Shown here: in pieces, positions 32,494 through 44,000 of the stretch | Numbering within the stretch: the stretch's first letter is position 1 | Layout of the letters: every line of letters begins with the position of its first letter | Assembly (NCBI RefSeq): GCF_029227915.1 | Contig: NC_079884.1 | Coordinates: 24,118,001-24,182,000 of the forward strand | Direction: 5' to 3' | Source: Hydractinia symbiolongicarpus | Lineage: Eukaryota; Cnidaria; Hydrozoa; Anthoathecata; Hydractiniidae | DNA length: 64,000 nt | Translations under genes and position numbers: made by a program | Notes under the pieces: generated by a model | What the model was told of the DNA's origin: nothing | The model's database searches: none | Seen by the model: the letters and a program-made list of their open reading frames with translations, nothing else

Positions 32494-32937
32494 CTAATGA
32501 CCAAACTTTTTGGCTTTTATTTGATCCACGAGGGTTTCAATATCTTCAACACCGTTTACTGGCGCACCTAATCCGTGAAGATCATTTGGTATGTACTGCG
32601 CCCCATCCTGTTTGATATCGACTAGAATCACTTTTTGTTGATGATTCTGCAATCCTGCAAGAAGGGCTATTTTTTCGTTGTCTCCAAGTAAATTATGACC
32701 ATTGCTAGAAGATCCTTCTAAATACGATTTTAACTTTGGTGTACATATAACTACAATCGCATGACATTGTTGCATTATGTTGTTTAACTTATCAACATAT
32801 TTGTCTCCTTTCACTTTTTTTACTCCGTCAGTGTCTATAATACGGACCTGGCCATTCTTTTGTAACTTTTGCTTAAAAACAAGATATTCTTTGGATTTTG
32901 CTTCGATGATTACACATAAGGCGATCGAATGTGACAT
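32494..32937 (-). CDS. TIR/SEFIR-like domain exon
   Basis: One frame, open from the ATG at 32937 to TAG at 32494 (147 residues). A strand-like SIALCVIIEA is followed by a helix (KEYLVFKQKLQ), a strand (VRIIDTDG), a helix (VDKLNNIMQQC), a strong strand (AIVVICTPKLKSYL) and KVILVDI, the alternating pattern of TIR or SEFIR signalling domains. No signal peptide or membrane span is in this exon. A good acceptor (CTTTATTTTAG) just upstream, with the same frame open through it, suggests it is the last exon of a longer gene, perhaps a receptor; the other exons were not identified. The fold assignment is inference. Confidence 0.5.
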   Translation of the reverse strand: MSHSIALCVIIEAKSKEYLVFKQKLQKNGQVRIIDTDGVKKVKGDKYVDKLNNIMQQCHAIVVICTPKLKSYLEGSSSNGHNLLGDNEKIALLAGLQNHQQKVILVDIKQDGAQYIPNDLHGLGAPVNGVEDIETLVDQIKAKKFGH

Positions 32938-33320
32938 CACGGCCTGTTTTTTTTCCTAAAATAAAGACGCGAATCGTTCTGGTCAGTAAAATGCAGATTA
33001 TTAATGGTTGGCGTAAATTTAAAAGTAATGAAAAATGTAATAATTTTAAAGACCAGATTGAAGTGTAATTAGTAGACTGGAACTTAACCGAACTGTGTAA
33101 AATATTTCATTCATGTCACCGAATCGAGAAACAGGCTCATTATATGGCGAGCATATGACTAAGAAAAATCCAAGAGTTTAGTTTCTTTAACTGAAACCTT
33201 AATTGTACGCAAATCGCGCGGGAAATAAAGTGTTTATCCGATGAAAATACTTTGTATAAATTCACTAAATATGGGAAGCAGCGTAATAGGGGTGCTGATA
33301 TGAACTTTTTAAAGCTTAAA

Positions 33321-33533
33321 CTATAAAGATAACACAGTGATACAAATTATTTCGCGTTCAGCAAAATTTATATTCTCGCAACTACAAGTCCACAGTGTGT
33401 TATGAAACATGATACCATGATCGTTGATTGGACTTTCACCTTTAACTGGCGTTTTCAAACAATTTGTCCAGAAAGAAAGACTTGCTAGCGCTACTATAAA
33501 CGAGTATAAATAAGTTATTTTGAAAAGAACCAT
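33321..33533 (-). CDS. Possible signal-peptide exon, unassigned
   Basis: From ATG 33533 the frame reads MVLFKITYLYSFIVALASLS followed by FWTNC, a plausible signal peptide, with a donor AAAG|GTGAAAG at about 33440. The phase does not join directly to the TIR-like exon at 32937, so the two cannot simply be spliced together. It may be noise. Confidence 0.2.
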   Translation of the reverse strand: MVLFKITYLYSFIVALASLSFWTNCLKTPVKGESPINDHGIMFHNTLWTCSCENINFAEREIICITVLSL

Positions 33534-33560
33534 TACCTGACTGAAAAGACTATTTTTCAA

Positions 33561-36500
33561 TTCCTTCCTTTAAGCTGTGATTACGGAAATGTCATCTAAC
33601 TTTACCAACCGTTTTGAGTTAAAGTTTCTGTCAGTATCTAGTGAAGAAAATAAACAATTTTACTCCCTTTAGTTTAATCCACGCTCTACCGAGCAATGAC
33701 AGTAAGTGTAATTATGAATTGACCAATGAACGTTATTCCCGTTGTTGTTGTAATAGATTGTCAACGATTGACAATGCAACTGTATTGTCAAGAAGGGCTT
33801 CTTTCTCGTTCCAGATTCCTCTTTCTTGCTTCTTTGTCGTCATGGATGTTTTAAGCGGGAATGTACTCAATAATGGCGGAAGGCAAGTAATACGCACATG
33901 TTTCAGACTCTTTTTCCCGTATGATGGATTCGCTTTATGTTTTATGTTTATTTTTTCATCAAGACACAAAATGAGTTTCTAACTTTAAGTTTTGTAACTA
34001 ATTTAACTAGGCATTGTATTCTGAAGAGTTCAACCACTGCTTCCGTTGCGTGCGTAAGGAAATCGCTTGGTAAAAAATTGAATAATACGGGATTCCGAAA
34101 TAGAAGCAAACTTCTCGTGGTCTTCGGGTCTGTGTTTTTTGAAGTAGCAATAATGGTAGAGGTTAGTTGCGTGGAAATTGTTTTGATTAAAGTTTCAAAG
34201 GAAGGTGCTGCCGGTTAGCTAAAGTTATCTGAGATTTCTTCCTAGCTGTATATTTTCCTGTTTTAAAACCTGTAAATTCAGTTGCGTGCCCTCTACTTGT
34301 TAAACAACCGCTTCTGGCTGGCAACATGTTATTTAGACTGAAAATCAAAAGGAACAGGTAAACAGAAATTTGTGTTGTGATGTGCAATAGCATAGCATAA
34401 TAGCTATAGGTGCTATGTCCTACCTTAGACTAATTATCTAACTGTTATATACTTATAGCTCAGTTGGGAAGTAGCATGGATTCTATGGAGATTTAACCAA
34501 CAAATCAGCAGAGTTGCCAAGAAAATATTAAACACAGCATAACAAAAATGACATTTATTGTCTAAAGTTTGTTGGAAGCCACTGAATCACAAAGATGCAA
34601 TGGTTTCCTGCCAACCTGACCTTGTAACTAGAGTTGTTTTTTATAACATGAGATTCTTGGGGGTCAACAAATGAATGTTTCACTCACATCTCACAGTGCT
34701 TGTTGTCCCTAAACAGAAAATCTACAGACTAAACTATATGTACAATGTGTTTAAAGAAGGAGTACGCACTGCACATGGAAGTAGATATGTTGAATTGATT
34801 GATTGTCAACTGCCTAGTCTACTGTATATATTTTTTTTAGATTTTTGTTGGTGAATAAATGCATATTAGGTTGGCACATCAACCTATATTATTGTTGTGC
34901 TTTCACCCCTCCAAAGTATATATGCATATAATTTTGGAGGGCATCTATTAAAATATGTATGCACTTTGACCATCCATAATTTTGTTATTTCACATTTTCT
35001 TCAGGGTGTCTAGAAGGCTCTGTAAATCCCTGATTTTGAAAGTGACCTTAAAGTGCATTGAAAACGATATTCCTTTGTAATTTTTTAAAAATCTTTTTTT
35101 TTGTTCTTCAGATATTTAACCTCAAAGATTTCCATTGATGATGTAATAAAGTAGTCAGCATAAATTAATAATATAATCTTGCAAACTTACAAAATACCAA
35201 AACTTTTTAGCACTGTGGGCTTTTAATGATATCTTGACATATGTGAAGTTTTGTAGCTTGAGTGATCTCATCTTTAATATTTTTAGAAAAGTACATATGA
35301 CAAAACATATTCAATATTTTAAATTATAAAATCTTGAAAAACTTAAGGAAAAAAGGTTTTTAAAAAATTCCAAAGGACTTGATAAACAATTTTTAACCTA
35401 ACATATAAAACTATCATTTTCAATCCAGGAATCGCTTTAAGAACCCTGAAATTTTAAAATTTTAAAAACGTCCTGAAACTTTTTTAATGACCTCTTTGCT
35501 AAAACTATTGGAAAAGGCATTTTGCACTTTCAAGGTGCGCCTAAAACACCATTTTTCATGACAAGTTTCAATAAGATATCTCCTAAATAAATGACTTTAG
35601 TTAGGATGCTGTTTCATTATAGGCTTTTATTTCAAGACTTTAGGATTAAAATCATTATTTAGGACCCTGAAAAGGCATGATATTATTCAATTATGACACT
35701 GATTGGCATTGTATTTGATCCATTAAATAGGCTAATTCCGTGCCACACTCTGCTCAAAGAATTTTTAAAAGAAAATGTTCTGAACCTGCGGGTAGCTATG
35801 AATAAATATTCAAATAGCATAATAGTATAATTATAATTTTGTGAAATATGAAAATGTTTTATTCGCATGACGTTGTATATACCTATTGTAGGTAGCAGTC
35901 AGAAAATGCAGATGTTATGTTATGTGTAAGACTAGATTTCGTTAGTCTATACTTTTGCATATTTTCTTTATAAGAAACCAGTTTATAAGAAATCTACATG
36001 TAGAATCTCAAAAAATTAAGAAACTTTTACAACTACATTAAATAAGGAAATGTTTTCCATATTTGACTTTTTATTTGAGGAAATTGTTTTAAAAAGAAAA
36101 CTTCTATTTAAATGAAGCTAATATATTGCAGAGACAAATTTGTTTCAAACGCATTTAAAAATTGAATGTTGTTTAAAACAAAAGGGATGATTTAAAAAAC
36201 TACAAAATATTTCGAAAATGAAGCAAACGACTTGGTTCAGATTTGGAATCACCAAAAATGTTGAAAATCGCGGATATATATTCATTGGATATGTATTTTC
36301 AACAAAAAGAAATAAGAAACCAATTAAAAAACTTACTGAACTAAAAACATTTCAAATTTAAAGCAAAGTTAAGAACCTTTTAGAACTAGACCCTTCACCA
36401 AGTTTCTTATAACAAAAAACGTGCAATACGAACAAACAATATCCATTTTGTAAAATGCTAAACTAAATAAGTAAGTAACTTAGTAAGAAAGATGGTACCT

Positions 36501-37970
36501 CGCGAATCACACTAAAATTGCTTCGCTCTTCTGATAGGTGTAAACAGTATATTAAAACTTTTCAGAATCATAAATATTTTAAATAAATTATTCACGATGT
36601 TTAGCCATTCACATCTTTTCAGCTGTCACTGCTGTATGAACTTTCTTAACAAACTCAAAAGTCAAACAGCTGCAAAAAATGGCCACTAATTTAATTTGTT
36701 GTTTTTTTGATAAGAAGGAAAATGTCTTGAACAACCATACGATAGAAATTTGCAACTGTAAAACACGCATGGAATTCTTTACCAGCCACGTAGGAACCAA
36801 AATCGTTTGGGGTGGCAAATCTTAGTGTCTCCTCTACTATGGTGCGCTAAATTTTTTTCGCAAATTCAAGAGTTTAGAGCGTAAAAAAAAATTGGAATTT
36901 ATGTATAATAAATCTTTATTGGTTGCGACTGTTAAGGAAAATGAGTAATGTTTTCAATTATTCTAAAACTGAGGGCCTTCAGTGAAGTGTTGACTACGAA
37001 TGTCTACATTTTATTTACGCGGACAAAAGACCCCATCTGCTCACTCTCCCCGCTACGTTATCTCTTACAGTTGAAGTTTGGCAAATATAAAAAGGCTATT
37101 ATAAGTTAATTATAGTGTTTTTGTATTTAACTTTCATACAGAAAAATTAAACAGGATTTTTTTAATTCCCACTAATTTTAATTCCCTCATTAATTGATGG
37201 GAGGCATTTGTGAAAAAATTCATACTTAAAAATTCTACATTTTTTTAAATAGTAAAAGTTTCTTAATTTTTTGGGAGGCAACTGGTCAGTTTCTTATAAA
37301 GTAGTTTCTTATGTTAAAATAACGTGTATATCTTGAAGAAGTTCCTTTGTTCTAAGTATATACATATTCCAAATAGAATAAACACAATAAATAACTTTGG
37401 CGCGCTTTATCTACTTTTGAAGCAAAGGGCAAGGGAGGCTATTTTTCGGTCACGGCAAGTCATTCAAAATGTTTCGGCTTAAGGTTCATCCTTAATAATT
37501 ATTAATATTTACCGAACGTTATTTACTTGTGGTCTGCCGATTATTTGAATCAGGTACAGGTATATTTTCTAAATTGGGATAATTTAGGATATTTTTTTGA
37601 ATTCTGTTGCTAAACAACTCATACAGCTTTGATATATGTCATTCTATTGGAAAAGTCATGAATAATACAAGTTATTCTTGAATCAGTTGAATTGAATTTG
37701 CTTAAAAATAAATGTTTCGAAGAATATGCGAGTACATTCAAAGAAAAAATATGAATTCAGAATTTGCTATAGTTAAAATTTTGAAACGATAAAAACCATG
37801 AAAAAAAACAAATTTATTGCAATACTCACTGAAAGCGTTCGAAGAATATCGAGTTCATAGCAGAAGAAGACAAAGAAGCACGAGAAATGTTTTTGAAAAG
37901 TCATTTCTGTTGAAGTTCGAAAAAGTGTAATTATATAAGCGAAAACATTTAGTGTAATTAGCATAAAGAA
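33561..37970. other. Intergenic, no gene seen
   Basis: Over 4 kb of A+T-rich DNA. Open frames near 33641-33982, 33937-34218 and 36609-36818 lack motifs and splice context. The text near 35340-35540 has many AAAATTTTAAAA-like words but no clear periodicity. Confidence 0.4.
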
Positions 37971-39663
37971 ATGCGACTCATAGCTGTATCAGTATGCTGC
38001 GGCTTATCTGTTCTCGTGTTCGTATGTCTCAGTGTGGGTACGTTTACAAACGGCTGGTGGGGTACTAAGAAAGGTGAAAGCGAAAAAAACTACAAAGCAG
38101 GCTTGTGGTACCAGTGTATGCCGAAATGTATAACGTATAAAGAACTGTTTGACGATAGAGGAATTAATAGTCCCGCAGTTTCAAAAGAGACGCGCGACAA
38201 ATTCGAAGGTAGAATTTTTTTACCTAACACTTCGCTACTCTGCTGATAATAGTCAATCTCGTCCCCAGGACATCTTGTATCTTTTCTGCTACGCGTAACG
38301 CCGTCCGGATGTTAGAAAGATACAAGATGCCCTGGGGACGAGGTTGGATAATGGTCGCACACACCATTCAATTTTTTCGAGGTTTATTTGCTCAAGGGGC
38401 TCTATCAAAACTTTTTTGGATGCAAGACTTACCATTAGGACTAGCTTGACATACTATTCTTTTATTTACAGATTGGAAGGACGAATCAAAGAAGAAACTG
38501 TACAGCATTCGCGCATGCGCGTTAATTAGCTTAGTCACTTCATTGTTCACCTTAATTCTCATCAGTGCACTTGTTTTCTTGATATTGCGACGCACATCTG
38601 TGCAAATAGCATGGTGGTTGAAGCTAATTACTGCTATGTGCAGTATAGTTACAAGTATGCATTCTTAGCTTTGTAGAAGTGTTTGATTTTATTTGATCCT
38701 TTCCCATAAACTACTATTTGTTATTTCGTGTTATTTTTGTTTTATTCTATAACCATCAAAAGAAAAAATATAGCAAAGTTTTACCCATTCTCGACACCGG
38801 AGCTCTTTGAGACAAAAAGTAGTATGGGCGCTTATTCAACGGCGGGCCGTTTGTAATTTAAGAGTGGGCGCCTATTTGAAAGTAGGCGCCTAATCGAGCA
38901 TTTTCGATCAATTGGATTATATCAAAGAGCACATTGGGGACGAGAATGAAGTTAAAACCTACAACGCCTACAATTTTGGCTAAAAAAATTAATTATCCTC
39001 CATTCTTCGGCAACAAAGTTCTTATTATCCATTCTTCGGCAACAAAGTTCTTGTTTCAACTTGTTAAGAAACACAAGACATTCCAATTAGTTTTGAGCTT
39101 AAAAAGATAGCTTAAAATCAAATGGTCTGATGTTTTAAATATTATTTGCGATTTAAATTTTAGCACTGTGTTCTCTGGTCGCTTGTATCCTAGCAACCGA
39201 TGTTGACTCGATTTATCATCACGTGATAAAACTAAAAGGATCATGGTTATGCATGATTATAGCGTGTGTGACGTCATTTATCGTTGAGCTATGTCTTCTG
39301 GTTACATTTTATTTAAAAAGCAAGCAACAAGCCGCTGAATCCAATCCTTCAACTACACAATTATCTACATTAAATCCAGTGAGAGGAGACAGGTCTCCTC
39401 CATTTGTGATACCCACACACCATACTCCGTATCATATATATCCATATGCTCAATATTATGCAGACGAAAAGGATCCGCAAAGTGTAGACAGATATTTAAC
39501 ACCAACGGAGGAGAACGCAAACTACATAAGTAACTTGAGCGACTTCAGTAGTGACCAGTATGCAGAATTATCTCTCGATATCGGTGCAGTTGATGCTAAT
39601 AAGTCACTGAGTTACGAAAATTTGACACACAGTTATGACCAGATCCCAACTCCACGCAGTTAA
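37971..39663 (+). CDS. Claudin-like tetraspan membrane protein B (3 exons)
   Basis: Exons are 37971-38208, 38472-38654 and 39164-39663, all joined in phase 1, giving 306 residues. Segment 1 is VSVCCGLSVLVFVCLSVGTF. The first loop has the Trp (NGWWGTKK), then AGLWYQC and a second Cys (MPKC), i.e. the claudin/PMP22 signature with a very short Cys spacing. Segment 2 is ALISLVTSLFTLILISALVF, segment 3 spans exons 2-3 (LITAMCSIVTT, LCSLVACILA), and segment 4 is LCMIIACVTSFIVELCLLV. A cytosolic tail of about 120 residues follows, rich in Ser, Thr, Pro and Tyr, with YENL and ending in PRS. It has the same intron phases as claudin-like A at 3631-5348 but is 135 residues longer, almost all in the tail. 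Foldback MITEs occupy both introns. Confidence 0.8.
38254..38346. repeat. MITE family A, best foldback copy
   Basis: CAATCTCGTCCCCAGGACAT and ATGCCCTGGGGACGAGGTTG are the ends; the arms continue as CTTGTATCTTTTCT and AGAAAGATACAAG, and the centre is GC-rich. In intron 1 of claudin-like B. Confidence 0.9.
38786..38948. repeat. MITE family B carrying a family C-like core
   Basis: Ends CATTCTCGACACCGGAGCTC and ACATTGGGGACGAGAATG are family B. The core contains GGGCGCCTATTTGAAAGTAG and GCGCTTATTCAACGG, reminiscent of the family C interior. In intron 2 of claudin-like B. Confidence 0.7.
38996..39056. repeat. Short tandem duplication
   Basis: CCATTCTTCGGCAACAAAGT occurs twice, about 29 bp apart, in intron 2 of claudin-like B. 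Confidence 0.75.
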
Positions 39664-39688
39664 GACGATATTTAAATTCCAATTTTAC

Positions 39689-39715
39689 CAACCTCGTCCG
39701 TAGGGCCTTTTTCCG
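39689..39715. repeat. MITE family A, single end
   Basis: CCAACCTCGTCCGTAGGGCC is a family A left end just after the stop codon of claudin-like B. No right end seen. Confidence 0.45.
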
Positions 39716-40004
39716 AGTTTTCTGGAGAGAGTGCCAAAATTTGTAACAGGCAAAACGCTTACTGATAAAGAGCATTATGGATTGTAATGTCGAAATATAC
39801 CACGTATGCAAGCAAAAAGTCGTTATTTTCAGATGTAGCGAGACTTTTATTTCTATGACCAATAAAGTTATGTAAATTTTTAAACCAATCGTGTTAGGAA
39901 AGTATTGAATATACATAATTGAATATACATTTAATTAAAAGGAGATTTTCTAAACATTTTTTCCCAAAGACGTCAACAAACCTAAAAGCAATGAGTCTCC
40001 CAGG

Positions 40005-40068
40005 CATTCTCGTTCCCAGAGCTCTTTGAGATTAAAACTTATCTTAAAGAGCACTGAGTTCGAGAATG
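40005..40068. repeat. MITE family B, short foldback copy
   Basis: CATTCTCGTTCCCAGAGCTC and GAGCACTGAGTTCGAGAATG flank AAAACTTATCTT; the arms continue as TTTGAGAT and ATCTTAAA. Confidence 0.8.
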
Positions 40069-41001
40069 TTTCCCCCAGGGTTTTTTGTTTAGGTCTACAG
40101 ACAGGTTCTTGCAAGCTAAAAGACAAAAATTTTTTGCAATACATACAAGGACATCTTCGAAGATGTTAAATAAAATATAGGAGCATGTTGTTACTCAAGA
40201 GTAGTTGGTTGATGAAATTCGAAATAATTGCAAACTGTTTAAACTAAAAGATGGATATAAACATGAGAGTATTATTATTATTGAAATTATTTACCTAGGA
40301 TAGCCTCTTCAGTTCCTATTGGTACTGCTATTAACGAGGGTCCTGCAAAGGGGGTCCTAGTGCATTTAAAAGCTCCCATTTGAGCTACGAAAGTCGTGCA
40401 AGCACAGCAATCGCTCAACTAGACAACCGCCTAAGTAATTAATTGTATTCTTATGCTCAATGTTAAGCAGAAGAGATAGATTCACACTTTTATAGTCTCT
40501 GGCATGACTCGGCTGGGGTGTGAACTCAAGACCTTTCGCACTGGAAGCCAACCGTCTACCATAAGGCTACCCACGTTGCACGTATTGTCGTTGGTACGTT
40601 GCCGCTATAAACGCAAATGTAACTACGGACCTGGTAGGTCAGGATCTGTGAAGAATAGGAAGCAGTGGGTGAACTTAGCAACAGTAAAATGCCAAGCTTC
40701 ATTCTTAAGACTACGAATACGCAGATAGATATGACGACACTAGAAGAAGTATATTTATTTGAAAACCATGTAAAATATCATTGGCCCTCCTCAATTTGAA
40801 AATAATATACAAATTTTAAACAAAACACGAAGTAGAATTTTGAGATATGTTTAAATAAGGAACACAAAAACTTTATTTAGAATAAGAAAAAAAAAAGAAA
40901 TATAATTAAAAATTTGAGAACTTCGTGACATAAAAATCCGTTTTAAAAAATCATATTACAATTGTACAAAATATCAGTCCCTTTTTTTGATATTATCTTC
41001 T
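40069..41001. other. Intergenic, no gene seen
   Basis: CTGGCATGACTCGGCTGGGGTGTGAACTC near 40499, with CAAGACCTTTCGCACTGGA, resembles a reverse-orientation tRNA-like or SINE fragment, but the match is weak. The right end is the 3' flank of the AIF1-like gene. Confidence 0.35.
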
Positions 41002-44000
41002 TTAAGGTAGGGAAGAGAGGTCACGCTTAGGTGCAACACCAGTTGGCCTTTGCTTTTCCTTCATTGCCTCTTCAAATTTCAATATTCTAAAGAGAAACAG
41101 ACACAAATAAAAATTATGGAACAAATGCATTATCACATATCCTTAATCATATCGACGTTAAAAAAGAATTCATGCTGAGAAATTTAGTTGGTTAAAAAGA
41201 AGGGTCGGAATTAAAAGTTGTAAAATAAATATAATCGAACAGAAATGTTCATTCAAAAATAAATAAACAAATAAAAATAGAAAAACATTCGATGTTTAAT
41301 GGTGACGTACAGTTTTAACACAGAACTTTTCTTTCCCAACATCATGAAGAGAAAATCATTGTACGATATTGCACCTAAAAAACACAATGACGTCAGTAAG
41401 ATTTTAACAATCTATACAGAAATTGGTTAGGCTTTATAAAGAGGAATTTTTCGCGATCTGGTCATGACAAAGTCAAGGATTAGTTTAGTCAAGTAGGGGG
41501 TGGGGGTTTTTAATTTTGTCACTCTAATTGTGTTATAGGCCTCCTTTGAACACAATGCCTTTCTAACATTTTTGTTGATCTTTAGATTTCTTCTTGCATA
41601 TTATGTACACTTATGTTCCTCATGGTGTTTTTGACTGTTATGATTGTTATTAAAAAATACATATCATTTTCTTTTCTTTTTTATCGCCCATTGAAAATTC
41701 TGTCTGAATACTTTGGGGAGAAGATGAGAGGCGCTGGGGGGTCTAATAAAAGAGGTTTTCAGTTAAAATCTATATTCAGTCGAATGAAAATTGCTTCAGT
41801 GCCTTTTACCCCTCAAATAATTTCACTTTATCATCAAACTTTATCCAATACCAACAACCTGCTTTTCTTCAAACCGATGGAGAAAATACAAAAAAAAAAC
41901 ATTGCATATCACATATCCAAACCTCGGTTTTCACGATCAACTTCACTTATCATCTTCTTCAACTCCAAATGTGTTTTTGCTTGCTCTAATTTCTCCATCA
42001 TCATTTTCAATTCCATTAAATCTGCAAAATAAAAAAAATTACCTTACAACCATATTCACAAGCACAAAATTTAATAAACTCTAATGAAGGTTAGACATGC
42101 TTTTACCACATGTTTTATAGGAGAATTGTACACGGTGTTTTTAAACACTGCCACGGAAAGCAAGCTTCCAAACAGCAACTTTAAATGCTGCAAACGAATT
42201 TTTTTTAGCATCAAAAAAAAAACATATTTACATTTTTGCTTCCCCAAAGTTTTTAAAAATCTATCTCAGAGAATTACAATAAATGCTCAATTTGGAAATA
42301 ACGCTTCCTGAGCATTTGAAGCATTTTTAATTTTATATCCAAAGTTCGACAAGTTTGTTGTTAAAACACTTTTTTTCATTCTTTGATGTGAAGCCATGCA
42401 TTTTTTTAAAAAACGTTATCTTCTTAAAAAAAAGATCAACTTAGTTCCGTTATTCGAATATTTACAGCATGTAAAAAAACAAATTATATACCAATATCTC
42501 CTGAGTTGTCCAAATCGTATTCCATAAATTGCTCTGAAATAAAAACAGATAGTGAATAACATACAAACATTAAAAAAATAATCACATTCTTCAGCATCTA
42601 TTTACCTTACACTTCCAAAAAGTTTAAAATTGCAACTTTATTAAAGCATGGTAAGATAGCTGAAAAACACATCCTCCTAATACATCATCAACATGCTAGG
42701 GAAGGTTGCTGCTACTTTTATGGTTCTAACACGCTTGTGCATTTTTTCTATCATTTCCTTGTTGACTGATCAACAGAAGCACAGGACTGTAAATTTATAT
42801 TTTCTAAATATATCTCTAGTCTTGCAAATTTTGGGATAGCGATTTTTATAAATTATTGAAATACGTCTTAGTTTACAACAACGAAGAGAAGCTATAATTT
42901 GCACCTCACAAACATACTGCCTGGCAGTGACGGGGGTGAAACATTCTCTGTTGGGTGATGGAAATGTGCATATTTTTACATGGCTAGCCTTACAAATATG
43001 GAGGGATATACCCTGTCTTTTATTTCCAGGAGGAGCCATGGCTTAGATGGGGAATCCTGGAGTATTTAATGCTCATTTTGAGCTATGCAGACCCAATTAG
43101 GGTCCATGCTCTACCAGACAACCTCCTGCAACACCCAACGGCTCACACATTGTGCCATCTCCCCAATTTCCCTCACATGGCTTGGGTTAACCCGGGCTAT
43201 GATAACATTCACTCACCCATATTGAATCGCTGCCAAGGGGAATTGAACCCCGGTCTCCAGCAAAGTACGAGAGTTATATAACTACTAAGCTAGGGCGCCG
43301 CAACTAAGCTATGGCACCACAATGAGGAAATGAACAAGCAGATGTGCAATGATAAAAAAATGAGTTGTAATGAGAACAATTTTTCAACTTACTTTTGTAT
43401 TTTTCAAGTGTTTCTTTCAGTTCCGGATAATCATCTTCATCCTGGTAATCATCATCTTCCAAGTACAGCTGAAAAAATAAAAATGGTTTAAATAAGTTTG
43501 CATTCAGTTAAAAAAATGCTTAGTATATATATCTCAGGTAGTAATATAACACAAGTCAATGAGAAAAGGAAAAGATAAAATCTTAAAGGAAAATAAACTT
43601 TTCATTGCTGAAAAGTATATGCCCCAAATTCTTTAAGAATTTTTTGGTGAACTCTTGGAATTAACACTGTTGATTTTAAAACATTTTACAGTCAAACCTG
43701 TCTTGCTGGTCACCTCAATAAGACTGCAACATTTTTTCTCTCCCTAATCGTCTTAGACAGGTTAAATTGTATTCAAATGAAACAGGATAGGCATGCTATA
43801 TACAAAATATATGTTACCTTGTTGACTTCATCTAATGATAACTCTTGTTGCTTTCGAAGTTCTCCATATTTTTTACCACCTTAAATATTTTAAGAAAGTG
43901 TGATTCAGCATATCAAAATTAATGAGGAACCACATTAAAGCTTGGTTGTCACTATGGGCTAACGATGAGCTAACCATAGTGCGCATGATGCGCTAAGACC

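Noticed and set aside
33321-33533. First exon of the TIR/SEFIR-like gene
   Set aside because: Phase-1 donor does not match the frame of the exon at 32937; listed only as a weak candidate.
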